Source: Rheinheimera pacifica (GTDB taxonomy: Bacteria; Pseudomonadota; Gammaproteobacteria; Enterobacterales; Alteromonadaceae). From it: 51,851 bases of DNA. This document shows positions 15,500 through 23,253 of the stretch, in pieces. Every line of letters starts with the position of its first letter. Positions within the stretch are counted from its first letter, which is position 1. Below the pieces are notes generated by a model. That model worked only from the letters and a program-made list of their open reading frames with translations, did not search any database and had not been told where the DNA came from. The translations under genes were made by a program, and so were the position numbers. The stretch lies in assembly GCF_024809855.1 (NCBI RefSeq), contig NZ_JANUEM010000021.1, positions 1 through 51,851 on the forward strand, written 5' to 3'.

Positions 15500-16072
15500 A
15501 TGAGCATCCACAGAGAAGAATTGTTATCAAAAGCCGTTAAAGGGCCAGTGAAGGTTACCGGCCATCAGTTTTACAGCATGCTGTCTGGTCATGATTGGTT
15601 TGCCGGGTTCTCCGATGATTACTCAGTAACCAAAGATGCTGAAGAACACATGAGGCAGCTGGAGGCTATTGCTGAGGGATCTGAAGATTTTAAAAAATTA
15701 TTGGATGGATTTAAAGCGCATCACTTTAGTGGTGAGAGTTTTTGTAGGCCTGCAGTGTCAAAGCCGGAACTGCCGGAAGAGGGGCTATTTGTTGAAGTTA
15801 ATGCAGCAATAACTGATGGCTCCAGGGTTTTGATGAAACGCTTCGCCGAAGAAGTGGGAGGGGACGTTTGGCAAGATACAGTTAATATTGAACCGCCCTT
15901 TCTCCTTAAAAAAATTGACAACAAAGCGCAGCCATTAGGAGTTTTTGGCTCGTACCGTGATGTGTGGCATGCGGCATGCTTCAGTGTCAAGCATGGCCAA
16001 GGTGGACATGGGGATGTGGTTATTGAAAACATACGAGTGTTTAGCAGTTTCGAGCAGTTTGCTCTTGAGTAA
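15500..16072 (+). CDS. Hypothetical protein (190 aa)
   Basis: Soluble protein with no recognised domain. The ATG at 15500 follows a G-run (15491-15497) that can serve as ribosome binding site; an in-frame ATG at 15488 lies before that run and is less likely. No transmembrane segment. Part of the primase-led gene string. Confidence 0.7.
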   Translation: MSIHREELLSKAVKGPVKVTGHQFYSMLSGHDWFAGFSDDYSVTKDAEEHMRQLEAIAEGSEDFKKLLDGFKAHHFSGESFCRPAVSKPELPEEGLFVEVNAAITDGSRVLMKRFAEEVGGDVWQDTVNIEPPFLLKKIDNKAQPLGVFGSYRDVWHAACFSVKHGQGGHGDVVIENIRVFSSFEQFALE

Positions 16073-16118
16073 TTATCGTCTTGCTAAGAATCATCCAGCG
16101 AATGGTCAGAGGAAAAAC

Positions 16119-16310
16119 ATGGCTGAACTAACCATTAATCAACGTGCGGCAGGCCACCGGCGTAGCCTTCAGTCAATGCACAAGAAGGTCAGCGCGATGG
16201 CTGCAGAATGGTGGGGTGAGGACGAGTGTTGCCGCAGTTTTCTGGACGAACTGGCAGAGAAAATAAAAGAGACTGAATATCTGTTGGTCATTGAAAAATC
16301 AGATGCCTAA
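16119..16310 (+). CDS. Small hypothetical protein (63 aa)
   Basis: The ATG at 16119 is preceded by CAGAGGA at good spacing. The product is a small helical, charged protein (ELTINQRAAGHRRSLQSMHK...) with two adjacent Cys (ECCRSF). Longer in-frame starts upstream overlap the previous gene and lack a ribosome binding site. Function unknown. Confidence 0.6.
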   Translation: MAELTINQRAAGHRRSLQSMHKKVSAMAAEWWGEDECCRSFLDELAEKIKETEYLLVIEKSDA

Positions 16311-16380
16311 AGTTGATTTACCTGCTGCGCCTGGCTGTCCAGGTTCAACAATAAGTTAATTATTAATAGAGGATACATTC

Positions 16381-16746
16381 GTGAACACTTTAATTGTGAT
16401 GAAGAACTTAGTATTACTGTTACCAATTTCTATAATTTTATGGTTTTTGGTGCTATCAAACGCCCGCTATCGTTTATTGCCGAGATTTGTATACATCCCA
16501 TTTTTGCTGATAATAACCGTTCCACTTGGTGGATACTTGGGAGCTGCTGTAGCGGCTGCATTTGGAGAAAATCTAGATCTTGCTCCATTTTCTTGGGTTG
16601 AACAACCTTTGTTCGCAGCTCAGGTCATTGGTACGTGTTTTCTTGTAGGCGGCAGCAGCAGTTATGGTTTGTCATGTTTTGCAGCCAGAATGTTGAGTAA
16701 ATTAGGAGTTAAAAATTTACCTCCACAGCTTGTAGGCAAAAGCTAG
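16381..16746 (+). CDS. Membrane protein (121 aa)
   Basis: GTG start after AGAGGA. Three likely membrane helices, about residues 6-26, 36-62 and 80-103. I do not recognise the family. It is isolated between two small soluble proteins. Confidence 0.6.
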   Translation: MNTLIVMKNLVLLLPISIILWFLVLSNARYRLLPRFVYIPFLLIITVPLGGYLGAAVAAAFGENLDLAPFSWVEQPLFAAQVIGTCFLVGGSSSYGLSCFAARMLSKLGVKNLPPQLVGKS

Positions 16747-16804
16747 TTATTCCGCTGATTTCTGCCAAACCGCTTTTAATAAACCAGTACAGGAAATTGT
16801 AAAA

Positions 16805-17176
16805 GTGTCACAAAATTATATGTTTAACGAAGAAAAAGATTTAGTTCTTATGACTGGCTGGGATAAACCAATGGGCGAGGCATACATCATCATTGGGCAG
16901 CTAAATGAGGCTGGTGATGATTGGCTCCATCCTTTATTGCTTGATGAGGTTGCTCCTTTTGATCGAGAACATAACATGCAGTATGTAGACGAAATTGTAG
17001 TTAGGTTTTCTGGCGTTGCTAGAAGGCATGGCATTTTGTTAAGCAAAAGTATTAAAGAGCACCTAGTTAAGCAAATTACCGATAATGCGGTAAATGTTAT
17101 GTTCCTCCACTCAGAAAATGCACCTTCGGTGGCGCTGGACGACAGCCCTTTTAGAACATTACTGTTCAGGCAGTGA
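16805..17176 (+). CDS. Hypothetical protein (123 aa)
   Basis: GTG start after AGGA. Soluble acidic protein with no recognised motif. It is the last gene before repeat R6. No clear terminator follows apart from the R6 palindromes. Confidence 0.6.
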   Translation: MSQNYMFNEEKDLVLMTGWDKPMGEAYIIIGQLNEAGDDWLHPLLLDEVAPFDREHNMQYVDEIVVRFSGVARRHGILLSKSIKEHLVKQITDNAVNVMFLHSENAPSVALDDSPFRTLLFRQ

Positions 17177-17221
17177 AACCTGCAGCCTTGCTCAACCAGT
17201 TTTTTTTGGGGGTGGTAGCCC

Positions 17222-17819
17222 TCTAGCCGCAGCGGCCGGCGCCGGCTAAACGGATTCGCTACCACTCTGTGCGCCTGGCCAGCTGCAGCTCGATACACTT
17301 TGCTACCACTTCTGCCCAGGGCAACCCATTTTGCCGGTACACCGGGTTAATAGCCTGGTAAACTTTGCCCGGCTTTACCGGTTATATTAACCACCGCCAC
17401 TACTGCGCTGTTATTTTGGTACCAGAAAATACCAATATGCCAGGCTCTGGCTGGGGTAAGGCTTCCGCCTTGAATTTAGGCTTTTGGCTGGTGGCACTTT
17501 AGCGACCGTTGCCGGCAGTGGCCAACCGAAAACGCCACCGGTTTGACGGCCCGGGCCGCTGCAGCTGAGCTGGTTTTGGTGGCACTGCTAAAGCGTTGAT
17601 AGTTAATACACAGGTGTACTAGATGTACGCTTCGCCCTGGTAATACCGGGCGTCACTCTAAAAGCGGTTTGGCAGAGGGCGGATTGGCAATCGATGTGCC
17701 AACAAACCTTATGAGCCGCATCAATCTCCTTTCCTTGAATTTAGTACGCTGGTTCCCGTTGCGCGACTCCTTCCAGTCGTTGCTCACTCCATGCCTGCGG
17801 CATATTTTTGCATGAGAAA
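17222..17819 (+). repeat. Dispersed repeat R6 (long variant)
   Basis: The left 315 bp (17222-17536) are present in inverted orientation as R7 (48374-48684). The last 159 bp (17661-17819) are the shared core of R1, R2, R4 and R5, but the terminal palindrome is degenerate (TTTTGCATGAGAAA, 17806-17819). The stretch 17177-17905 contains the repeat and the next promoter only. Confidence 0.85.
17806..17819. promoter_or_regulatory. Degenerate KorB-like palindrome
   Basis: TTTTGCATGAGAAA, two mismatches from TTTCGCATGCGAAA. It lies upstream of the promoter that may serve the regulator operon itself. Confidence 0.4.
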
Positions 17820-17842
17820 TCAAAATAAATGTTGTGTATAGA

Positions 17843-17879
17843 TTGTTTGTTGGCCAATTTCGTGTATACTTGTATACAT
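17843..17879 (+). promoter_or_regulatory. Promoter with KorA-like operator (site 7)
   Basis: -35 TTGTTT (17843-17848), 16-bp spacer, -10 TATACT (17865-17870). Operator GTGTATACTTGTATACAT (17862-17879). It drives the Cys-rich micropeptide and possibly, by readthrough, the par operon, which would make the regulators autoregulated. Confidence 0.62.
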
Positions 17880-17905
17880 CATTTGTTGATTTTTTTGGGG
17901 TTTTT

Positions 17906-17980
17906 ATGTCGTGTAAAAATTGTGATGAAGATGGTATTTGTCAAAACCGATGTGTTCCTCCAGTTAAAAAAGACAACTAG
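17906..17980 (+). CDS. Cys-rich micropeptide (24 aa)
   Basis: A complete ATG-TAG frame 27 nt after an operator-controlled promoter, with a GGGG ribosome binding site. The 24-aa product has Cys at 3, 6, 12 and 16 (C-x2-C-x5-C-x3-C) and an acidic centre, suggesting a small metal-binding knuckle. A short inverted repeat (ACAAC/GTTGT) with T-run follows. Expression is supported only by position; no homologue is recognised. Confidence 0.5.
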   Translation: MSCKNCDEDGICQNRCVPPVKKDN

Positions 17981-18106
17981 ATAAGGGTTGTTTTGGCGGT
18001 GTTTTATTGTTGTGTTTGTGTTGTTTATGGTATGGTGTTCTGGCCAGATTAAATTTGGTTATTTCTGAAAATAAACGTTCACCGGTTTACGTGGTGAGGA
18101 GAAAAG

Positions 18107-18511
18107 ATGGATATTTCAATACTGAATGAGGCATATACTGCCGCTCAAAAGCGCCTATCTACCCTTCCAGGCGAAATAAAAAAATTGGAAGAGGATGGGT
18201 GTATAAACGCTTCAGCGCATTGGCGTGGTGGAAAATATTTAACGCTACTTTACCCGGTGGGTAGTGATAAGAAAAAAGAATATGTCGGGGCTAGGCAAGA
18301 TTTGCAGGAAAGGGCTTTAAGGCAAATCAGAAATAACATTAAAAAGCGTGGGCTTGAGCAAGCTCAGAGAGATATAGCAGCCGTTATTGTTGCCCTTGAA
18401 AAAGGGATTACGCTTCTGGCTGGAGCTGTTAATCACACCGTAGCCGGAACACCTATGAGTGTCAGCCAGGCAGGACTATTAAAGTTTATTGAGGGCATCA
18501 GTCATGAGTAA
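18107..18511 (+). CDS. Hypothetical protein upstream of parA (134 aa)
   Basis: First sizeable gene of the partition/control operon. GAGGA ribosome binding site. It overlaps the parA start by 8 nt. The protein is helical and charged, with a probable coiled coil around residues 60-100 and no recognised DNA-binding motif. It could be a small partition or regulatory accessory factor; this is inference from position. Confidence 0.65.
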   Translation: MDISILNEAYTAAQKRLSTLPGEIKKLEEDGCINASAHWRGGKYLTLLYPVGSDKKKEYVGARQDLQERALRQIRNNIKKRGLEQAQRDIAAVIVALEKGITLLAGAVNHTVAGTPMSVSQAGLLKFIEGISHE

Positions 18512-19280
18512 AAAAACAGGCAATGTTTATGTAATTGCAACGAACAAAGGTGGTGTTGGTAAAACCGGTGCTACCACCCAGGGAGCGTATTATGCTGCAA
18601 TTGAACTGCGGAAAAAAGTTCTGCTGATTGATATTGAGCCGCAATGCAACTCTACCCGGATGTTGGGTGTTAATGCAGATTTTGATCAGAAGCACTCTTC
18701 ACTTTTGTTTGATGGCCAGTATGAAGGTGAACCTCTGCAGGGTAAGCACGGCGTGTATGTTATCCCTGGCGATAATTTTTTAAATGACTTACAAAAAACA
18801 CAGGACGTCATTGTAAATTTTGCGCGAAATATCCAAATGCTATCGCAGCAGTATGATGCGATTTTTATTGATGTCCCACCATCTGGCGAACCATTGCTGA
18901 CTGCTGCTTATGTTGTTGCTACGGATGTAGTCGGCTTACTGACGTGCGAACAGCAGAGCGTAGATGGCTTGGAAAAGTTTGTAACAACAATAAACAGTTT
19001 TAGGGTCGAAGTGAATCAGAATATGCAGTTACGAGGGTTTGTGATCAACTTATATATCCCTCGCCGAAAAAAACAGGCTGAAATTCTTCGGCAGATAACA
19101 TCTGACCCAATAATTGGTAAAAGAATGGTGTGCCCACCGATACAAAATTTTGGCTGGATAAGTGATTGTATAGATGCTGGAGAGCCAGTTTGGCAGAAGC
19201 TGAGAGGTAGTGGTGATAGCAAAGCATCAAAACAATTCTTGGCATATCTGACTAAAATATATGGGAGTAAAAGAAAATGA
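18504..19280 (+). CDS. parA: ParA-type partition ATPase (IncC-like)
   Basis: A 258-aa ParA/MinD-family ATPase. The deviant Walker A is KGGVGKT at residues 15-21, an ATP-binding D-I-E-P-Q-C-N segment follows near residue 46, and the Walker B-like FIDVPPSG lies near residue 123. There is no N-terminal HTH, so it is type Ib-like in size and does not bind its own operator as P1 ParA does. It moves plasmid copies with ParB. The ATG at 18504 is chosen over 18489 because the protein then begins just before the Walker A strand. It overlaps parB by 4 nt (ATGA). In RK2 the corresponding gene is incC, next to korB. Confidence 0.93.
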   Translation: MSKKTGNVYVIATNKGGVGKTGATTQGAYYAAIELRKKVLLIDIEPQCNSTRMLGVNADFDQKHSSLLFDGQYEGEPLQGKHGVYVIPGDNFLNDLQKTQDVIVNFARNIQMLSQQYDAIFIDVPPSGEPLLTAAYVVATDVVGLLTCEQQSVDGLEKFVTTINSFRVEVNQNMQLRGFVINLYIPRRKKQAEILRQITSDPIIGKRMVCPPIQNFGWISDCIDAGEPVWQKLRGSGDSKASKQFLAYLTKIYGSKRK

Positions 19281-20407
19281 AAAGCTTGAATCTAAGCGGT
19301 TTAGCAAATGCCCTAGGGGCAAGCCAGGAATTGCAAAAAGCAGGTATATCAAACGGTGATGAGCTTATTGAAATAAACCCATTCGATGTAGCTTTTGATA
19401 AAACTCAGCCGCGTAAACGCATCCGAGATGGGTGGATTGTTGAGTTGGCAGAGATGATTCGCTCTGCTGGCCTACAGCAGCCACCGGTTGTTGAGCTCAG
19501 ATCACCTGGTGATAATGCGGAGCAACTGCTAATTGTAAAAGGTGATCCAGCCTTCGTTCACCGGCTAGGTGAATGTCGAATAAGGGCGTTTCAGTATTTA
19601 CAAACGACATATCCTGATGATGTTCAGTATTCGGGTTATACCAAGATGCCGGTGATTAAACGTGAATACGTATCACGCGAAGGTATGAGCAAAAATGCTG
19701 TTGTTAAAATAGGCCAGATTATAGAGAACAAGGGGCGTGAACAGCCGGATGCAGTAGATGAAGCTGAGGCGATCTTAGATCTGGTAAATGAAATTGGCCG
19801 TGAAAAGACAGTAGAAGCGTTAGGAGAAAGCGGTAAAAAGGTTACCGAGTCTTGGGTGTCTAAACGATTGGCGTTGGCAAAAGTTCCATCTTCTGTGCAT
19901 TGGGATTGTGACGCTAATGATATTTCAGACATGGAAGCAAGGGTGTTATTGGGCCGCATATACGAAGAAAATAAAGAGGCTTACGACGATTTAATCCATG
20001 ACTATCAAGAAGGTAAAATTAATGCAATCAGGGAATCAGCAGCCCAAGTTTGGAGGGAGGTAAGTAAAAAAGAGCCGCCGGTAAAAGGTGGTGGCAGTCG
20101 CGGTGGTGTGGGTAGCTTAGTTGATAAATTGCCGAATGAAGATAGTGATTCGGATGAAAAAGTTGCTCAGAGAGAACAAAATAAACGGGATTATTCTGAT
20201 TTAGTTGATAAATCAGAGTCAGCTGCTGAGGAACAGCTTGAACTGCTTGATACCATACCAGTTGCTGATCCAGTTGCAGATAATTCTATAACGGCGAACA
20301 GACTTATGATGGGGAAGGCTGGCTTATTCGTATGGGATGTTAGTGGCAATGTCACTGAGATTTCTCTGCCAGATGGTGTAAATGTTTCAATCTCAATTAA
20401 GGACTAG
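19277..20407 (+). CDS. parB: ParB/KorB-like partition protein and repressor
   Basis: A 376-aa ParB-family protein. It has an N-terminal QPRKRI box, the CTP-binding arginine motif as GECRIRA (canonical GERRxRA), a helix-turn-helix around VTESWVSKRLALAK, and an acidic linker. A short C-terminal beta-rich domain recalls the SH3-like dimerisation domain of KorB. It binds centromere-like sites and works with ParA. The eight exact TTTCGCATGCGAAA palindromes in the window closely resemble RK2 KorB operators (TTTAGCSGCTAAA) and are the obvious target; this is inference. Translationally coupled to parA. Confidence 0.88.
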   Translation: MKSLNLSGLANALGASQELQKAGISNGDELIEINPFDVAFDKTQPRKRIRDGWIVELAEMIRSAGLQQPPVVELRSPGDNAEQLLIVKGDPAFVHRLGECRIRAFQYLQTTYPDDVQYSGYTKMPVIKREYVSREGMSKNAVVKIGQIIENKGREQPDAVDEAEAILDLVNEIGREKTVEALGESGKKVTESWVSKRLALAKVPSSVHWDCDANDISDMEARVLLGRIYEENKEAYDDLIHDYQEGKINAIRESAAQVWREVSKKEPPVKGGGSRGGVGSLVDKLPNEDSDSDEKVAQREQNKRDYSDLVDKSESAAEEQLELLDTIPVADPVADNSITANRLMMGKAGLFVWDVSGNVTEISLPDGVNVSISIKD

Positions 20408-20410
20408 CAG

Positions 20411-20836
20411 ATGTTAGGTAAAGAGTTTGCGGCAACATTGGTAGCTTATATTTTGAGTGTTGTTAGACCGCCAGGGCATGGCACTGCAGCAATAAAAATA
20501 AAGCAATTATCTGGCAATGAGATTGCAGAGAAACGCCTTAAATTTTATGAGCTACAGCAAAGAATTGTCCATAAATGGGTGTTGAAGTCACTGCTTATGA
20601 CGGCAATCAGTTTAGGGTGGTTGCCCAAATGCTCCGCTGAGGTGGAGGCTGCCATACTGACACTTAATGATGGAAGCCGCCCGTACACTGACTATTCGAT
20701 TGCGGAACTGTGCCAGGCTGTACATGCCTTTATGGTTGATGATCTATTTTCAAATCTGGAATCAGATAGTTTCCCTGGGCAGGACACGATAAATAAATTT
20801 GCGGAGGTGTGTAGTGAAGAAAGTCGAAAAATCTAG
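20411..20836 (+). CDS. Hypothetical protein in par operon (141 aa)
   Basis: Starts 3 nt after parB stops. I do not recognise it. Mostly helical, no transmembrane segment certain, with a hydrophobic N-terminus (ATLVAYILSVV) not typical of a signal peptide. It overlaps the next gene by about 23 nt. RK2 has small korF/korG genes at the equivalent place, but no sequence similarity is claimed. Confidence 0.65.
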   Translation: MLGKEFAATLVAYILSVVRPPGHGTAAIKIKQLSGNEIAEKRLKFYELQQRIVHKWVLKSLLMTAISLGWLPKCSAEVEAAILTLNDGSRPYTDYSIAELCQAVHAFMVDDLFSNLESDSFPGQDTINKFAEVCSEESRKI

Positions 20837-21155
20837 CAAAATTCTGCTGTCAATAAGCAACTTTGAAATAGCTTATACGGGATACTCAGCGACTAAAAAA
20901 AGGGCGTTGGGAGATAATACAAAGGCAATGCTTGAACTATTATTTGTGCATGGAAAAAGAATAAAAGAGATAAGTGAGCAGTTTCACTGCAAGCAGCAAT
21001 CTATCTCAAGGCTGGGGGTCGATTTCTCAAGATACTACCGTGGTAGCTTTGGGCCAGCCCCGAAAGGGTGGCAAAGTAAATTTGTAAGCCTGCCTGCTGA
21101 TGGTTGGTTGGAGTTTGAGGCATTGTATAAAAAATATTTGGTAAAGCAGGAGTAG
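20814..21155 (+). CDS. KorA/TrfB-like transcriptional repressor
   Basis: A 113-aa protein resembling RK2 KorA (TrfB family, about 101 aa) along its length. The N-terminus (LSISNFEIAYTGY) corresponds to KorA LTESQFQEAIQGL. A helix-turn-helix (RIKEISEQFHCKQQSISRLG) sits where KorA has its operator-reading helices. The C-terminal dimerisation part (PKGWQSKFVSLPADGWLEFE) parallels KorA PEGYARVTAVLPEHQAYIV. GTG at 20814, 6 nt after GGAGG, is preferred over TTG at 20799. Its neighbours are parA and parB, as in RK2. It probably binds the GTGTATAC palindromes. Comparison made from memory. Confidence 0.7.
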   Translation: MKKVEKSSKILLSISNFEIAYTGYSATKKRALGDNTKAMLELLFVHGKRIKEISEQFHCKQQSISRLGVDFSRYYRGSFGPAPKGWQSKFVSLPADGWLEFEALYKKYLVKQE

Positions 21156-21159
21156 TGCC

Positions 21160-21258
21160 ATGTTCTTATTCGGGTTAGTTGAGAAAGCTTTCAAGCTTAC
21201 AGCAGTTTTTTTTATGCTATTCATGATAGTCATGTTTCTATATGAGTTGATTTTATAG
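21160..21258 (+). CDS. Single-span membrane micropeptide (32 aa)
   Basis: ATG at 21160 after AGGAG (21150 region), stop TAG overlapping the GTG start of the next gene (tAGTG). The product has a short amphipathic N-terminus and one hydrophobic helix (about residues 13-32). Tight coupling in a crowded operon supports translation. Function unknown. Confidence 0.5.
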   Translation: MFLFGLVEKAFKLTAVFFMLFMIVMFLYELIL

Positions 21259-22079
21259 TGGATATTTCTGCCTACCTTTGCTCAAAACAGCTAAGGGCGT
21301 TAGGTAAAAAGGTGTATAAGGTATTTTGCATTGGGCAGGACGAAGCAATAGTCAGAACTCTTGCTTCAGAGGCTATATGTACAGCTAAATTTATTAGCTT
21401 TCTAAAGGCAAAAAATGCAAGTGGTTATCAGATTTCTTTCTCACCAGTTGATAGGCATAACATACTTTTCTTTGATGATGTTAACTATCTTGGCCTGAAC
21501 AAGCTCAATGGGTATGGGCTTGCTCCCAGTGTTATTGTTGAAACATCCCCTTTAAATTATCAAGCGTGGATTGTTCTTTCTGATAGCTACAGCATTTCAA
21601 TTCGTGACACCTTAACCGGCTACTTGGTAAAAGACATAAGCGCCGACAAGTGTTCATTAAATCAAGGTCAGCCAGGCAAGTTAACTGGTTTCACGAATAC
21701 AAAAGCAAAGCATCGCCTTCCATCTGGCGATTATCCATTCGTAAAACTTGTGCATGCTAGCTACAGGCCAGTTTCACCTTCTGGGTTATTGATTAAAAGG
21801 ATATCTGATTATCTAAGTTTATCTGATGAATTTCGCATGCGAAATCCATTAATTAAATCGATATCTGACTATCACTTGTCAGTTGAGTTTGCTGGAGATC
21901 TCCATCGGGCGGATATGGCATACGCAATTAATGCCTTAAAGCTTGGGGTGGACGTGTCAATAGTGAGATCTGAAATTCTCTCACGTAATTTATCAAAAAA
22001 AGGCTCAATTAGAAGGCAGGTCGAGTATGCAAACAGGACAATTAGAAAAGCAAGGGGGCTCTTGGGGTGGTCGTTGTAG
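21258..22079 (+). CDS. RepB-family DNA primase
   Basis: A 273-aa protein matching the RepB-type plasmid primase family (as in RSF1010 RepB'). Evidence: HNILFFDD, VETSPLNYQAWIVL and the KLTGFTNTKAKHRLPSG block, which contains the conserved G-F-T-N-x-K motif. It would prime DNA synthesis at ssDNA initiation sites during replication or after conjugation. GTG start overlaps the preceding stop. The KorB-like palindrome at 21831 lies inside the gene, encoding F-R-M-R-N. Confidence 0.75.
   Translation: MDISAYLCSKQLRALGKKVYKVFCIGQDEAIVRTLASEAICTAKFISFLKAKNASGYQISFSPVDRHNILFFDDVNYLGLNKLNGYGLAPSVIVETSPLNYQAWIVLSDSYSISIRDTLTGYLVKDISADKCSLNQGQPGKLTGFTNTKAKHRLPSGDYPFVKLVHASYRPVSPSGLLIKRISDYLSLSDEFRMRNPLIKSISDYHLSVEFAGDLHRADMAYAINALKLGVDVSIVRSEILSRNLSKKGSIRRQVEYANRTIRKARGLLGWSL
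21831..21844. promoter_or_regulatory. KorB-like palindrome in primase gene
   Basis: Exact TTTCGCATGCGAAA inside the RepB-type primase coding region, about 1.4 kb after parB. Not part of a repeat copy, so it arose or was kept independently. Confidence 0.55.
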
Positions 22080-22495
22080 AATCGCTGTATATACCAGATT
22101 TACTACGTTATCAGCTCACTAATGCTGTTGTCGTTAAAAGCGCTAGTCAATATCTGGATGGTGCGGAACGCAGCTTTCACAAAGTAAAAACAGATTCACT
22201 TTTTGTGTACGAAAGATGGACATCGAATGCCTTCGGAACAGCAACTTGGACCTTGAACATTTGCAAAGCAACCGCTGGTATTGGCTCTGTAAAGATTGCA
22301 GGGGTTTATCCAGGCTGCCAGTTACTTTGTCGCGCCACAGGTAAACGGCAGGTGGAAAAGCTAAAAGCATTAATGGCAGAAATTGGTGATGATTTTTACC
22401 GAGTTAAGCCCGGATACTGGGAAAGAGTTCAGGCTGCTTTGCCGACAAGAAAAGTTATTATTTTTAACGGAGAACTGAATGCAGATAAAAAATAA
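22067..22495 (+). CDS. Hypothetical protein before traF (142 aa)
   Basis: GTG start overlapping the primase stop by 13 nt and overlapping the traF start by 17 nt. I do not recognise it with confidence. Soluble, mixed alpha/beta, basic C-terminus. Its sandwiching between primase and traF suggests a DNA-transfer accessory role. Confidence 0.65.
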   Translation: MVVVESLYIPDLLRYQLTNAVVVKSASQYLDGAERSFHKVKTDSLFVYERWTSNAFGTATWTLNICKATAGIGSVKIAGVYPGCQLLCRATGKRQVEKLKALMAEIGDDFYRVKPGYWERVQAALPTRKVIIFNGELNADKK

Positions 22496-22976
22496 ACCTT
22501 GGCTTTACGCGATATTGATAGTGCCTTCTGTAGCTATATTTGTGCCAGTTTATCAGAATTACTTTGGTAACTATTACTACAATAGGAGCCCATCAATACC
22601 TAAAGGGATGTACAGATCTGTTGTAAAAGATATCAGTGTTGGCGACATAATTGCCTTCACACCAAACGATGTGTTTATAAATTTTCTTGCAGAAAATGAC
22701 ATAAAAACATACAAATTCATCTTCAAAAATGTCGCAGCTGTTGCTGGTGATCACGTTTGCTACTCGGATAATTCTGTTCAGATTAATCGCAAATATACCA
22801 TTAATTACAGCGCTGATATAGTTAGGAAATACCAAATAACAGTGCCTGAATTTTGCGGCGAAATTCCTACTGGAAGCGTCTTTGTTGTTTCAGACGACCT
22901 GCAAAATGGCTATGACTCTCGCTACTTCGGATTGCTCAGTGAGAGCCATATTAAGGATGTAATAGAGGCCTTTTGA
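22479..22976 (+). CDS. traF: TraF-type pilin-maturation peptidase (S26)
   Basis: A 165-aa S26-family protease resembling RP4 TraF, which trims and cyclises the TrbC pilin. An N-terminal membrane anchor (about 8-26) is followed by the nucleophile Ser39 in PSIPKGMY, the general base Lys83 in KNVAAVAGD, and Asp146 in the DSRYFG box. A matching TrbC is encoded at 29146. It is the last gene of the control operon and precedes a strong terminator. The expected product is a circular pilin; the activity is inferred from family. Confidence 0.88.
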   Translation: MQIKNKPWLYAILIVPSVAIFVPVYQNYFGNYYYNRSPSIPKGMYRSVVKDISVGDIIAFTPNDVFINFLAENDIKTYKFIFKNVAAVAGDHVCYSDNSVQINRKYTINYSADIVRKYQITVPEFCGEIPTGSVFVVSDDLQNGYDSRYFGLLSESHIKDVIEAF

Positions 22977-23006
22977 GTTCAGCCCCTTCTCGTACTTAGT
23001 ACACCA

Positions 23007-23031
23007 AACCAGCTGCTTAGCTGGTTTTTTT
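23007..23031 (+). terminator. Terminator of par/traF operon
   Basis: AACCAGCT (23007-23014), GCTT loop, AGCTGGTT (23019-23026), with a long T-run. Confidence 0.85.
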
Positions 23032-23055
23032 ATATCCGTTTGACTCTATTTTTAC

Positions 23056-23113
23056 CAAGGCGGAGCCTTGCGCGGAAGCGACCTATGCGAAGCATAGGAA
23101 CTAAGGCAAGATA
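23056..23113 (-). other. Candidate oriT with nic site
   Basis: Read on the minus strand: TATCTTG (23113-23107), then C at 23106, matching the P-type nic consensus (Y-ATC-Y-TG|Y, as in RP4/R64/Ti borders). An inverted repeat CCTATGC (23082-23088) / GCATAGG (23092-23098) lies 8 nt from nic, as in RP4 where the relaxosome protein binds. A second hairpin CAAGGC/GCCTTG is at 23056-23070. It sits directly upstream of the relaxase gene. Transfer would bring the par/accessory side in first and the transfer genes last. Confidence 0.6.
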
Positions 23114-23165
23114 AAAGGAACGTATCTTTTTCGTTGGAATCGTATTAATTTCGGGGGGTAGAGCT

Positions 23166-23191
23166 GATTACACCTATATATAGGTGTAATC
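23166..23191. promoter_or_regulatory. 26-bp palindrome in relaxase promoter
   Basis: Perfect 26-bp palindrome with arms GATTACACCTATA. A -10-like TATAAT follows at 23213-23218 and a GTATACAC half-operator at 23202-23209. Probable operator for relaxase expression, distinct from both dispersed operators. The binding protein is unknown. Confidence 0.6.
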
Positions 23192-23253
23192 AAATTGATT
23201 TGTATACACATATATAATACACTAAAAGTGATTTTTAACAAGAATGTAGAGCT

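Noticed and set aside
453..17819. Repeats R1-R6 considered as integron attC sites or a CRISPR array
   Set aside because: No integrase or cas gene is present, spacing is irregular (kilobases), units are long, and no attC core sequences were recognised.
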